64,000 nucleotides of DNA from Amphiura filiformis (taxonomy: Eukaryota; Echinodermata; Ophiuroidea; Amphilepidida; Amphiuridae), in the NCBI RefSeq assembly GCF_039555335.1, contig NC_092647.1, positions 17,066,493 to 17,130,492 on the forward strand, read 5' to 3'. Made by a program: the position numbers and the translations under genes. The notes under the pieces were generated by a model. It was not told the origin of the DNA, ran no database searches, and worked only from the letters and a program-made list of their open reading frames with translations. This document shows, in pieces, positions 10,366 through 21,900 of this stretch; position 1 is the first letter of the stretch, and every line of letters begins with the position of its first letter.

Positions 10366-11925
10366 TGCTCTATAATCCGAAGGTTCTATAATCCGAAAGT
10401 CCTTTAGTCCGAAGGTTCGCTAGTCCGAACACGTGTTCATAGCATTCGCTAGTCCGAATTTTAAAAGAGGTTCTCTAGTCCGAAAAAAATTGAAAAGAGG
10501 TTCTTTATTCCGACGGTTCTTTATTTCGAACGTTCTATAGTCCGAATTTTAAAAACGGTTCTCTAGTCCGAATATGAAAATAGTCTCTTTAGTCCGAATT
10601 TAAAAAAAGGTTCTATAGTCCGAATATAGAAATAGGCTCTATAGTCCGAATTTTAAAAAGGGTTCAATAGTCCGAATATAGAAATAGGCTCTATAAACCA
10701 AATTAAAAAAAAGGGTTCTCTAGTCCGAAATTGCAAAACGGTTCTATAGTCCGAAACGGATACCGTGTTCTTTAGTCCGAATCAGTAAAAAGGTTCTATA
10801 GTCCGACTTTTTAAAACATTAAGTTAAAAACATAACCTTTTGCTAAATAAGACTAAAGCAGAGTTTATGGTAAACGAGATGACTCTACTGCTAAAAGGGC
10901 GTACACCACCAAATCACGATGTAATGTAGATGGATTCCAGTAAAAACAAAAATATTTTTAGAGATATTTTGGCCTTTCTGTGAAAAAAAGAGAGGCATGT
11001 TATAGCTTAAATAAATATTTGAGACCTACACATGAACTTGGATCGCCCAAAATGCTGCATAACACAATTTTTGAATAAAGTAGGCCCTCGTATTGAAAAA
11101 TGGCCAGAAACATGTTTTCAGGGTAGAGAACGGTTCGAAAATGATGATGATTTAATCACAAGACTACCCGTACATTGAAACATTTCACACCCCGGGCACC
11201 TCCCCTCCCCCAAATCGCAAGATAAAACTATTCTGTAAACTAATTTGTTTAAATGACTAAAATTTGTTTAAATGAAAAAGCCGCAGCATTTACATGGCTG
11301 GATGGCGCTATGAAAATTTGAACTCGACAATGCCCGGATACATCGTAGAGTATTACTAGTATATAATATTATAATGGAATGAAAAGGGATAAAAATGAAG
11401 AAAATATCACCAGGATAAAGGTGAACGTCAATATACGCTACGGAAAATATCCAGAGAAACCAACCATGTTGAACAGCAGCGGATTTGTATTTAACAATTG
11501 ATGATTTGACACTGAAACAAATGATAAAAATAAAATTCGGATTATAGAACCCGTTTACCAATTCGGACTAAAGAACACGGTATCCGTTTCGGACTATAGA
11601 ACCGTTTTACAATTTCGGACTAGAGAACCTTTTTTCAAATTCGGATTAGAGGACCTATTTCTATATTCGGACTAGAGAAACTTTTTTTAAATTCGGACTA
11701 TAGAGCCTAATTTCATATTCGGACTAGAGAACCGTTTTTTAAAATTCGGATTAAAGGACCTCTTTTAATATTCGGATTAGGGAACCTTTTTTTAAATTCG
11801 GACTATAGAACCTTCGAAATAAAGAACCGTCGGAATAAAGAACCTTCGTAATAAAGAACCGTCGGATTAAAGAACCTTCGGACTAAAGAACCGTCGTAAT
11901 AAAGAACCGTCGGACTATAGAGCTT
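10366..11925. mobile_element. Foldback-type element with inverted arms made of short tandem repeats
   Basis: The left arm (10366-10810) holds about 19 copies of a unit whose core is GGTTCTATAGTCCGAA, spaced by 0-14 AT-rich bases (typical period about 26). The right arm (11536-11925) holds about 18 copies in reverse orientation. The order of variant units is mirrored near the inner edge (both contain GGATACCG next to GTTCTTTAGTCCGAA), so this is one terminal inverted repeat, not two independent arrays. The interior (10811-11535) has no long frame. The structure resembles Foldback/Galileo-like elements; the class cannot be assigned. Confidence 0.8.
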
Positions 11926-11959
11926 CCACCTATCGTTCAACCTTTTCTGGATCTGGAGT

Positions 11960-13330
11960 ATGTTTGGAAGTTGGTGGGGCGGATACAGGATTTCGAGAAA
12001 GGGGGGGCACACTCCTGAAAATAAAAAAATGGAATAAATGGCCGCGAAGCAATCATCCCGGAGGCGCTTGCGCGACGCAGAAGTGTCTGAGGGGATGTGC
12101 CCCCCTCAGAAGTGAGAACTTTTGGAAAATGAAGACCCAAGTGAAGCCATTTGGTGGACCATTTTGTCAACATTATGGTGTAAAATTTTAGTTTGAAAAA
12201 GCCGAAAATTTGCAAAAAGACGGACCAGTTGAAGCCATTCGTGGACAAGTTTTGACCTCTTTTGTAAAATTTGCTTTATATGTACCCATAACGTTTCGCG
12301 ACATGGGGGGGGGTGTCTGAGGGAGATGCCCCTCAGAAATGAGAAACATTTGCAAAATAAAAACCTAATTGAAGCCATTTGGTGGACCATTTTGGCACTA
12401 TTATGGTGTAAAATTTGAGTTTGAAAAAGCCGAAAATATAACATTTGCGAAATGACAGGCCAATTGAAGCCACCTTTTTTCACTGTTATTGTATAAATTC
12501 AGAGTGCTGGGTGTGAAATACAGAAGCGAAAACGGGCAGTTGTTTATACAGGCAGGGGGTGTCTGATGTTCCCCCTCCGAAATTTGGAAGTTTTATGAAA
12601 TGAAGGTCCAATTGAAGCCATTTGGTGCATCTGTTTTACACTATACGAGAGTATATCATTGCTTTTAAAACAAAACAGGGCCCGAACTCAATTTGTAAAA
12701 TGTTACACTGACACTAGGCCTATAAGACTTGGAGATTCGGCATGGATCGAAGTCAGCATGGAGTCCGTATTAATACTGACTTTGGTGACAAAATGTGACG
12801 GGCCCTGCATCATCGACGGGCCATCAGAAATCAACAAGTACTGCCTAAAAGAATCCGGCCTATATTAGGCCTATATAGGGCCTACTTTTGATATACCAGA
12901 CTGTGAGCTACTGTGCGGTTTATTTGGCATGGGCCTACTAATTATACGTGCAATTTAACTTTTCCCCTTCTCCTTTTCTCTTCTCTTTTTCTCCTTTTTT
13001 CCTCTTTCTCTTCTCTTCTCTCTTTTCCTCTTTTTTTTGGGAGAGGGGGGAGGAAGGGGCGCCGCCCCCTGAATCCGCGCCTGGAGAGTGCCACCCCGGT
13101 GTATGATACTCACTACAGATTTATTAGGCTTTCTTTTTACGTTGTGCCGTTTTCTTTTTCTTTCTTTTCTTCTCTTTTTGCCCTTTCTTTTCATTTCCTC
13201 TTTTCTTTTCCTCCTTCTCTTCTCTTTCTTTTCTTCTTTTTTTATTTTATTTTTTGGGATCCGCCAAAAGGGGGGGCACGGGCCGGCTGTGCCCCCCTCT
13301 AAATCCGCGCATGGCCGGTACCTAATATAA
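11960..13330. mobile_element. Composite non-autonomous element with about 230-bp internal repeats and pyrimidine tract
   Basis: Starts GGCGGATACAGGATTTCGAG with a G run and ends with CCCCCCTCTAAATCCGCGC, mirror-like ends. A block of about 230 bases (GTGTCTGAGG..., then GAAGCCATTTGGTG) recurs at about 12085, 12312 and 12550. 12955-13255 contains C/T-rich low-complexity tracts. No transposase seen. Confidence 0.5.
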
Positions 13331-13403
13331 CGTCATTTTAATAAATGAACAGTAAATTGTCGACAATTAAAGGGACATTTCAATGAAACCATATCAGTGT
13401 TAC

Positions 13404-13792
13404 TTTAAGGGTATACGATGTATTGTTGGTCGAAGCAGCCAAAAAAAGTAGTTCACAGCATGTTGCGAATGAATGGTAGTGAGCTTTAGCGACAATTGCA
13501 TTACTCAATTCATAGCGAGCGTGTAGAAGAATTCAAATATCACATATATACTTTTGTAGGTATTGTGGTTCTTGAGTTATGTTGTAAAGAGGGCTGAATT
13601 AAATAACAACACTTTTGTAAAACGTACATAACTCATTAACAACAATAAATAAAACACGTTTTCAAAGTATATGATTTGTAGAATAAATTTTGCAATACAC
13701 AATGTGTTATTTGTCAATAATATATTGATTCAGATAATGAAAATCGATGTTTTTTTGGCTGCTTCGACCAACAATACCTCGTATACCCTTAA
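13404..13792 (-). mobile_element. TTAA MITE family 'GGTCGAAGCAGCC', copy 1 (reverse)
   Basis: Bounded by TTAAGGGTATACGATGTATT and its mirror, with TTAA at both ends, 389 bases. The interior includes GAGTTATGTACGTTTTAC (on the minus strand), shared with four other copies in the window. Confidence 0.85.
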
Positions 13793-13982
13793 GTAAACTA
13801 AGAACTACTTTGATGTAAGTTGAATCCCCATGATGATCCCTGGTTGACCCTTATATCCTAAATAAAGAAAGGTTCTATTGTTGGGCTCACACGGCTACTC
13901 ACATGGTACACCGTGATTTTCTTCAAGTATTATTTGTTCATCTATTCAACTGATATGTTCAGTGAATACACAAGGTACACTC

Positions 13983-14336
13983 TTAAGGGTACACGATGTG
14001 TTGTTGGTCGAAGCAGTCAAAAACTCGATTTTCATTATCTTAATCAATATATTATTGAAAAATAACACTTTGATGTTTTGCAATAGTTCATTCATATGCT
14101 TTAAAAACTTGCTTGATTTATTGTTGTTAATGAGTTATGTACGTTTTACAAAAGTGTTGTTTTAGCCCTCTTTACAACATAACTCAAGAACCACAGGACC
14201 TACAAAAGTATATATGTGATACCTCCCCGCGGCCCGCTATGAAATGATCAATGCAATTTTTACCAAAGCTCACTACCATTCGCAAAATGCTGTGAACTAC
14301 CAAATTGAAACAGTTTAAAATAGTTGCTAACCTTAA
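13983..14336 (+). mobile_element. TTAA MITE family 'GGTCGAAGCAGCC', copy 2
   Basis: Starts TTAAGGGTACACGATGTGTT and follows the family interior to CCTTAA at 14336. Its right terminal inverted repeat is degraded relative to copy 1. Confidence 0.8.
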
Positions 14337-14569
14337 AGCAGAATTAACCTATCGAGGGACGGGTTTCAAACAAATCCAGGCAACCGGGCGATCATGCATA
14401 TTACGCTAAAAACAAGGTACAACTGATTGACCGGCAGCCTGAATTTGTTGGAAAACAAGGATCTCATTAATACCAAAAGCCAAGTTCAATTCCTAAACGA
14501 CATGCAATTTTGGAATATGCGTGTGTCCCCGAAACTATGTCAGAGCAATTCTACATAATAGCAGTACAC

Positions 14570-15543
14570 ATACAAGTTTGCACGCGCGGGCTTTTATTTT
14601 TGTTTGGATTTTTCTTAAAAACGTCTGATTTCAATGGTTTTCAACACAGCTCTATACCATTTCAATATTATAATGCTTTGGGCTCTATACCATTTTGTTT
14701 GTCACTGTAGCAACACCCACTACTTTTGATTCCAGAAAAATACAGCAGTCGTATTTTGGAATTAAACTGATATGATATTATGATATTATCTTGTTTTACA
14801 AAATGAAACATAGCTAAATCGTAATTCTTTAAGTAAGTTCAAATTGGCAATAAAACCCAAATTTTACTATTTTTGCAATTAAGGAAAAATGGGCCAAAAA
14901 CATGCAATTTGCCATGTTTTCTTACAATTGTAGTCACACAATTCTAAGACTTGGCACAAATTGAGGCATTTAAGGGCTAGGTCATAATTTTGATATTTTG
15001 TGTTATTTTTGATTATTTTTATGAAAAAGATTAGAAAATGTGTTTTCTAAAAAGAAGAATGCACTATTCGAGATTAGTCTTCGTACAGGTCTTTGGGTTT
15101 GATTGTTTAATACAGCATACGAAAAACACTCTAAAATGCATGTTTTTGGCTCTTATTTCCAAAAACTGACCACAAAATAAACTTTCACAGTCAGTTAGAA
15201 CTAACTAAAGGATTACGATTTAGCTATAGCTATGCTTCATTTGCAAAACAGAAAAATATTTTTAATCCAAAAATTTAGTGCTGTATTTTTCTAAAATAGA
15301 GAGTATCTGCAAACATTTTAGGTCATGTTCTTTTTCTTTCAGCTGTGCATGTGTTATTACAATGTTTTTGGCTTAGCGTTCTGGCTTACCCTATGTGCTA
15401 GCTTAACCTACTTATTGTTGTAAGACTTTTTGTTTAGTTGTGGCACAGACCGAGCTAAATGTAGTCGTGTTGTAACAGTATTTCTTGCAAACTCGCATTT
15501 AAAGGTATATGAGTGGTAAAATAAAGTTGGAACATTTTCAAAT
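14570..15543 (+). promoter_or_regulatory. 5' flank of gene B, homologous to the gene C flank
   Basis: 14570-14733 and about 15305-15340 align with 47520-47710 upstream of gene C (TTGTTTGGATTTTTCTT, then GGCTCTA...CCATTTTGT, then ACATTTTAGGTCA). This suggests retained promoter or 5' leader sequence. No TATA box, initiator or 5' UTR intron can be placed with confidence. Confidence 0.45.
14734..15292. mobile_element. MITE inserted in the gene B upstream region
   Basis: Ends AGAAAAATACAGCA and its mirror (TGCTGTATTTTTCT-like) delimit about 560 bases. At the same point the gene C flank runs straight through, an empty site. No coding capacity. Confidence 0.75.
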
Positions 15544-15948
15544 ATGTTATTCGACGATATTTTGAAGCAGCTTGGTGAGTTTGGACCCTACCAGAGGCGA
15601 ATTTACCTTCTGGCTTCGCTCTACTGTATTCCATGGGCGTTTCATAATATTGCTTCGGTGTTTTTAGCAGCGGGAACGGATCATTGGTGTTCCATACCAA
15701 CTCCAGTCAGCGATGCATTTAATTGTACCGGGTTTGGTCTTGACTTTGAAGAATGTGAACTTGCTCAGAAAAACTTGACTATACCTCATAAACTTGTGAA
15801 GGGAGCATTGGTGTATGAGCAATGTAAGCGGTATAATATCAGTGGTTTTACCGAGGATGATACTACAAAACTGAAAACAAATGTGACACAGGAGTGCGAT
15901 ACTTGGGAGTATGACAGATCGCAATATAAGACGACCGTTGTACAAGAC
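15544..15948 (+). CDS. Gene B exon 1 (N-terminus, TM1, large extracellular loop)
   Basis: Codes for residues 1-135 and ends on a complete Asp codon (phase 0) before GTAAGG. It holds helix 1 and most of the first extracellular loop with four N-glycosylation sequons. Compared with gene C exon 1 there are only nine substitutions in 135 residues, most of them in the loop. A MITE begins only about five bases into the following intron. Confidence 0.95.
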
Positions 15949-18900
15949 GTAAGGGGCTGCACCAGAGAAGATACATTACCCTTCCCAGAATCCTTTGCAG
16001 CACGATATACCACCTTATATCAAACACACTCGCATCACTAAAGGTTTTCTTTGTTTCCATATTGAGAATAGACTGGCTAAACCTGGGTCGATAGTGAAGA
16101 CTAGCATATCTTGCAAGATTTGGATATGCTTTGTTTATTGAGGTATACATTGTGTCACTATCGACCCAGATTGCACTAGATAGCAAATCAGTACATGAAA
16201 TTAAAACGGGAGAAATGCATTATGGGAAGTGTGCGATATCTTCTCTGGGCTGTGCAACTATTAGATTATTATGTCTACCCCCGGATGGTGAATTCTTAAA
16301 ACCGTAGCAACCCGCCCCCTTTTTGTTTGTTTGTTTGTTTTTGACTTTTGCTAAAAACATTTCACCCTGGCCTTAATACATGACAAACTTTAGGGAATCT
16401 GAATTTAGAAGTTCTCCTAACATGTTTCTACACTTTTTTACATGCTTTTTACCCGTATATCGAAACAGTGCCTAAAATATCTGTGCCCAAAAATCGTTTG
16501 CTCCCCTCCCTTTCAACCTGCCATAAATGCTTTGCCCTTCCCCTATAAATCTCCACCCCGGTGCTGCATGTTATTGAATAGTTTTGTTTTCAAAAGGGAG
16601 GTTAAGGTAGGTTTTAACCCTGGAATTATGGAAAGCGTTGGGCCTCAAAGCTGTTTAAAGACTCGATTAATTCATCTATGAAGTCAAATTTTGGGTAAAA
16701 TTGCTCAGTTTTGGAGAAAATTTATTTTGTTATTAATCTTTAAAAACTAATAAATATAAATAGTTAGGACCTTTTCTAACGAACTTTGAGAATTTTTTCA
16801 CTAGTAGTAGAAAAATGCTAAATTTGGCAAAATAATAATAATAAAAAAAGCCTGATATTCACTTAAATTTCAACTATTTATTAGCATTCAAAAAAAAATT
16901 AAAAACGGGTACTAGATTAAAGGATCGGGCGATGTTTTGCCAAGTTTTAAAAATAACGGTTAGTTCGGTTAGTTCTTGAAAAAGAAGAAGTGACATTTAG
17001 CAAAACGCGACGAGGTTTATTTGCCCGTAAGAGAGCTCTATTGTTCCGCTATTGTATCCACTATTGTATTCTATTCATAAAAGCTACTGCAAGAATCGCG
17101 GCAATCCCTGATATTGCTGGTGTTTAACATTCAAAATGATCCGATACTCTTACATTTATAGACTTATTCGTGCTTTTTATATAATATTCAGAAATTGCAA
17201 TTATGAAAACTACAAACTTTGAAAGTGAAAATATATTACCATCGAAAATATATCATACTTAAATTCTATAGAATATATAGATACTCAACCCAGAAGTGCC
17301 CATTTATTTTCTAAATTTTTGAGTGAACACGATAATGCGATTGATTTTCTTACACGTAAAAATACGACCAATTCAGAGAGAAAATCTTGTTTCTCGTATA
17401 GGGCCTACTATAGACAATTTTTTTTGTTGGCTGGCGGCTGAGCTACATCTTTTTACTAATTATCATGATTATACATACGTCAAAACGTGTTCCCATGTTG
17501 AAAGTGTACAAGCTATTTCTACTTGCTTTAAAGAGAGCACAATTGAATGAAGACGATTTATTTGTGCCAGGATTTCATTTAATATTACATGTACTATTTT
17601 TAATTTAATAATACCCCATACCTAACAAGAACAAATATTGTAAAGGCCATAAATATACGCACATTCTCGTTCATTAACCTTTGGAACATTTCACATGCAT
17701 GATGTTTGCATCAATGCCTTCTCGGCAATCTAGGGCATAGGCCTATAGTAATTTAAATCGTGAAACCGTAGAACGATCTGTTGGTCAGCATAGATATTGA
17801 ATAAAATTGAATCCCATCACATCTATATGGCCAAGAAAGGCTATGGCATACTGGTTACCAGCGGCTTAAAATGAATTGACAATACCTTGGACAAATTTTG
17901 ACATTTTGAGATAAATCCATATCATGGGTAATGTGAGGCGCTCTTTCCATTGGTGACATCCTCAAATCACCACCATGCCACCAAATAATGAAAAGTAATT
18001 GAACAAAATGGTGTTGTTCAACGATGTTTTAATGTAAAATTATACACTGACGTTTCGTACAAAAGTACTTTATCAAAGTGAGCAAAATAGAGAATGTCTG
18101 CGAGCACGGAAAACAAAATGAGAAACGCGATGTTAAAAGGTGCGTACTAGAAATGGCGCAACACGCAAATTAAAGCAGCGCGAGCGAAAGCGGTCGCAGA
18201 CAAACTCTAGATATTAAATGAAATGCAAAGAAAGAGGAAGAGAGAGTGATGAAAATAAAGGAAGAAAGTAAAGAATGAAAAAGAAAGAGAAAAGAGAAAG
18301 AAAGAAAGAAAGAAAAAAGAAATGAGAAGAAAGAAATAAAGAAAGGAAAAAGAAAAGGAAAGGAAAGAATGAAAGTAGGCCTATGAAAGAAAGAAAGAAA
18401 ATAAGAAAGAAAGAAAAAGAAAGAAAGAACGAAAGAAAGAGAGGAAGAAAGAAAGAAAGAAGGAAGGAGAAAAAGAAAGGAAGAAAGAAAGAATGAAAGA
18501 AAGGAAAAAAGAAAGGAAGGAAAAGAGAAGAAAGAAATAAAGAAAAGAAAAAGAACTAAAAAGGAAAGGAATAATGAAAGTAGGCCTATTAAGAAAGAAA
18601 AAAGAAAGAAAAACGAAAGAAAGGAGGAAAGAAAGAAAGAGAAAGAAAGAAGGAGAGAAAGAAAGAAAGAGAGAAAGAAAGAAGGAAAAAAGAAAATGAG
18701 AAAACACAGGAAATTAATACAAAAAACTGCAAGGGTGCCGTAATGGTATATAGTATGTTGTTCCTTCAACCAACACTAGTGATCTGAACCTGAGGTTTAA
18801 GGGGAAGCTGCACTGAAAAAAGTGATTTTCTAAAGTATTTGACCTGTGCACTTGTAAATTGGTGGGAATGTGTATGCTGATCAAACTTAGCGATTCCAGC

Positions 18901-21900
18901 CAAAAAAATTATCGTCATTATAACGGTTACCATGGTAACGGCGGCCATGTTGGATTTTTACATGATGTCGTTGCGCGCCATTTTTCTCAGTCGTTCTTTG
19001 GTATTTTTTTCTGAAATTTGTTTTATTTGACAAATTTAGGTCTAATTAAAAAATTTACAGAGGGAATTTTCAAAAAAAGGTTGTATGGTTACGCTACGGT
19101 GCATTAAAATTGGTAAATTTGCGCATTTTGGCGGAAAATTTACGAAAACGGGTCGTTTCCATGGTTACCAGATGTTTTTCAAAATTTCCTTCTGTAAATT
19201 TTTAGATACAGGTATGTCCAACATACCTGCCAAATATAAGCTCAGACAGATGCACCATTACCAAGAAAAGTGACGCGCAAGGTAAAAAATGACGCGAAAC
19301 GACATCTGGCAGAAAATGACATTATAAGTCTAGAAACACTTTTAGTAAAATATGTTAATTAGGCAGCAATTATGCATATCAAATATTATAAAATCATGGT
19401 TCTGTCAACAATAACATTTATACTAATTATTAGCACTCTTTATATGCAATAAACATATTACATTATTCAGAAATTAATTTTTATCCAGAAATTCCTTCAA
19501 TATCGCCCCTTGAAAACAATACAATACATAAGCAATACATTACGTGTATTAGTATAGGACATAATTCAATTCGCGACTTTTTCGCATTACGTTGTTCCCT
19601 TTGATTACTTGCAACTTCTGACCCAAATGTCCGATTTGAATCAAATAAAAAGCAAATAAAGGCCCAAATTCTATAGATTTTTAATTTAGAAAAAACGTAA
19701 AAAGACAAAAATACCCCTATTTCACAACAATCCTGGTGCAGCTTCCCCTTAAGGCCAGTGACTCTAAGATCAGACGGAATATGGGAAATCTCGTTGTAGT
19801 GGCGCGTTGATAAAGTACTTTTGTACGAAACGTAGTGTATAATTTTATATTAAAACATCGTTGAACGACACCATTTTGTTCAATTACTTTTCACTTTTTA
19901 CCATGCGATGTTACGTGGGACTCTTAACTTTTTTCTGCACCAAATAATGAGATTTATATATTTTCTAAGACATTAGACCTGTTTAATAATTTATTTTATT
20001 TAAAAAGAAAAACGTCAAGTGTTCAAACTTTAAAGCTCTTTTTCTCGAAACAGTAATTTTAATTTCAAGTTAGATCGACTGACGTGTGTACAACGTGGGA
20101 TGCTATTCGCTACTTGCACGGTTCCGCCATTATGCACTATGTGCGGGAGAGCCTCGAACTGGCAGCATACATGAATGGGAATTGAACTAGTCATAACGTT
20201 CTGTGTAAGGTTACATAATTCTTCCTTTCATGTATGCTGCCAGTTCGAGGCTCTCCCGCACATAGTGCATAATGGCGGAACCGTGCAAGTAGCGAATAAC
20301 GAAATTGAACACTCGTTGTCTGATCATGCATGTGTTTATGGTTCGGATAGCGGTTACTTAGCAGCTCTCGTTCCGGGCTTGGGTTTATTGAATACACTCT
20401 ATATATCAATATGTCGTTGCCAGTCCCTGGCTGAACTAGTGGGTTCAGCTATTAATTTTTTTAATACATTTTTACCCCATGCAGCTGATTGGGGTGCTTA
20501 CGGGTCGTTAAAACCACTAACCGCGAAATGAGGATATCGAACTAGTTTGCCCCGCAGGGCTACAAAAAACTGCTAACCGCAAAATATGGATATCCAACTA
20601 GTTTGCCCCTCGAAGCTTTAAAAAAACACTCATCGCGAAATATGGATATCCAACTAATTTTCTCCGCAGGGCTACAAAAAACCACAAACCGCGAAATATG
20701 GATATCCAACTAGTTTGCCCCGCACAAAGAACTGCTAACCGCGAAATATGGATATCCAACTAGTTTGCCCTCGAAGCTTCAAAACCACTCATCGCGAAAT
20801 ATGGATATCCAACTAGTTCGCCTCGCATGGCTACAAAGAACCACTTACCGCGCAATATTTAAACTTGGCCCCTTTTAACGTTTTGAAACGTTTTTTGGTA
20901 GATATTTATATACTCGTATAGTTTTTGAAAATTGATATTTGGGTTAAAAACAGTTTTTGGTATTTTCTCCAAAAAAAATGTGAATTTTTTGCAAAATTTA
21001 ACCTCACAGATGGCTTTGTCACCACCCCTCCCCTTCTTGGTAATTTTTGATGGTTGGTCCTTACCCCCCCCCCCCCAAGGGTGAGGTGCTAGGTAAAAAG
21101 TTTAGCATTAAAATGAGCGCAAAGGATGGATATACGACTAGCTTAAGCTGTTTGGGCGTAAAGACGCGCATTCCCTTCGTAGTTCTAGGGTTAAGTTCTG
21201 GAAGCAACGTTTGGACAGTATTTTTTTTGTGGGACATGAGAGCACATCAGACATATCGAATTGCATTCTGAATATGAAGAATGTCCTGATATCAAATTAT
21301 TTTGATTTTTTTAAATTCGCGATAAAAATGATATTTTATAAAATTTTGACCTTTCGTATTGAAGATTCCTTGTATTCAGAATGCAATTCGATATGTCTGG
21401 TGTACTCTCAGCTCCCACAAAAATAGTGTGCAAACGTTAATATCCGATTCTTAAACTCACTTCGTCACATTTTATAAGATATAGACACATTATATTGTTT
21501 TCCAACGTTATTCTCATTTCCTCATACAGTTCGATTTGGTGTGCGAAAACAAGAATCTCCCAAAATATGCCGATTCTGCCTACTTTGCTGGGTTCCTGCT
21601 TGGAGCTTTTCTTTTCGGTAATCTTGCCGATTGGTAAGTTAATCATATTTATGTTAAGTTCAATCTTTTGTTGTTGTTGTTGTTGTTGTTGTTTTTGAAG
21701 AGAAATGATGATGACTCATCTACTCGGGTGTCGACTGCCGACGACAAGTTTCATTTTTTTATTTTTCAAAAAAATGTCGGAATTGTAAATTTTCATGACC
21801 AAATTTGGAATCAGAATGACAAATGCATTCAAATGATTACCACTACTACTAAGGCGGGTGGTTTTCTGAATCACAATGGCTCTCAATAGGTTTCTGTCCT

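Larger units (their letters stand above)
17988..19894. mobile_element. 1.9-kb element with 90-bp inverted ends and a hammerhead-like motif
   Basis: About 90 bases at each end are near-identical mirrors (GTAATTGAACAAAATGGTG; ACGTTTCGTACAAAAGTAC). Read toward each outer end, the arms contain TTGATAAAG, a GTAC-TTTT-GTAC hairpin and GAAACGT, resembling the TGATGA-stem-GAAAC core of hammerhead ribozymes. The interior carries an AAAG-rich purine tract (18220-18700) and a TTAA element (18797-19752). No transposase. Confidence 0.6.

Noticed and set aside
10366..11925. Repeat-spacer arrays resembling CRISPR
   Set aside because: Spacers are AT-rich, variable in length and not unique; the arrays mirror each other and the genome is eukaryotic with no cas genes.
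12913..13330. Overlapping Phe/Ser-rich and Lys/Arg-rich frames
   Set aside because: Pyrimidine-rich low-complexity sequence at the end of a non-autonomous element.
18170..18769. Long Phe/Ser/Leu-rich minus-strand frames
   Set aside because: They come from the (GAAA)n polypurine tract; low complexity, no start context and no conserved domain.
20175..20531. 118-codon plus-strand frame as a gene
   Set aside because: It covers one arm of a hairpin MITE and the start of a tandem repeat; no family resemblance.
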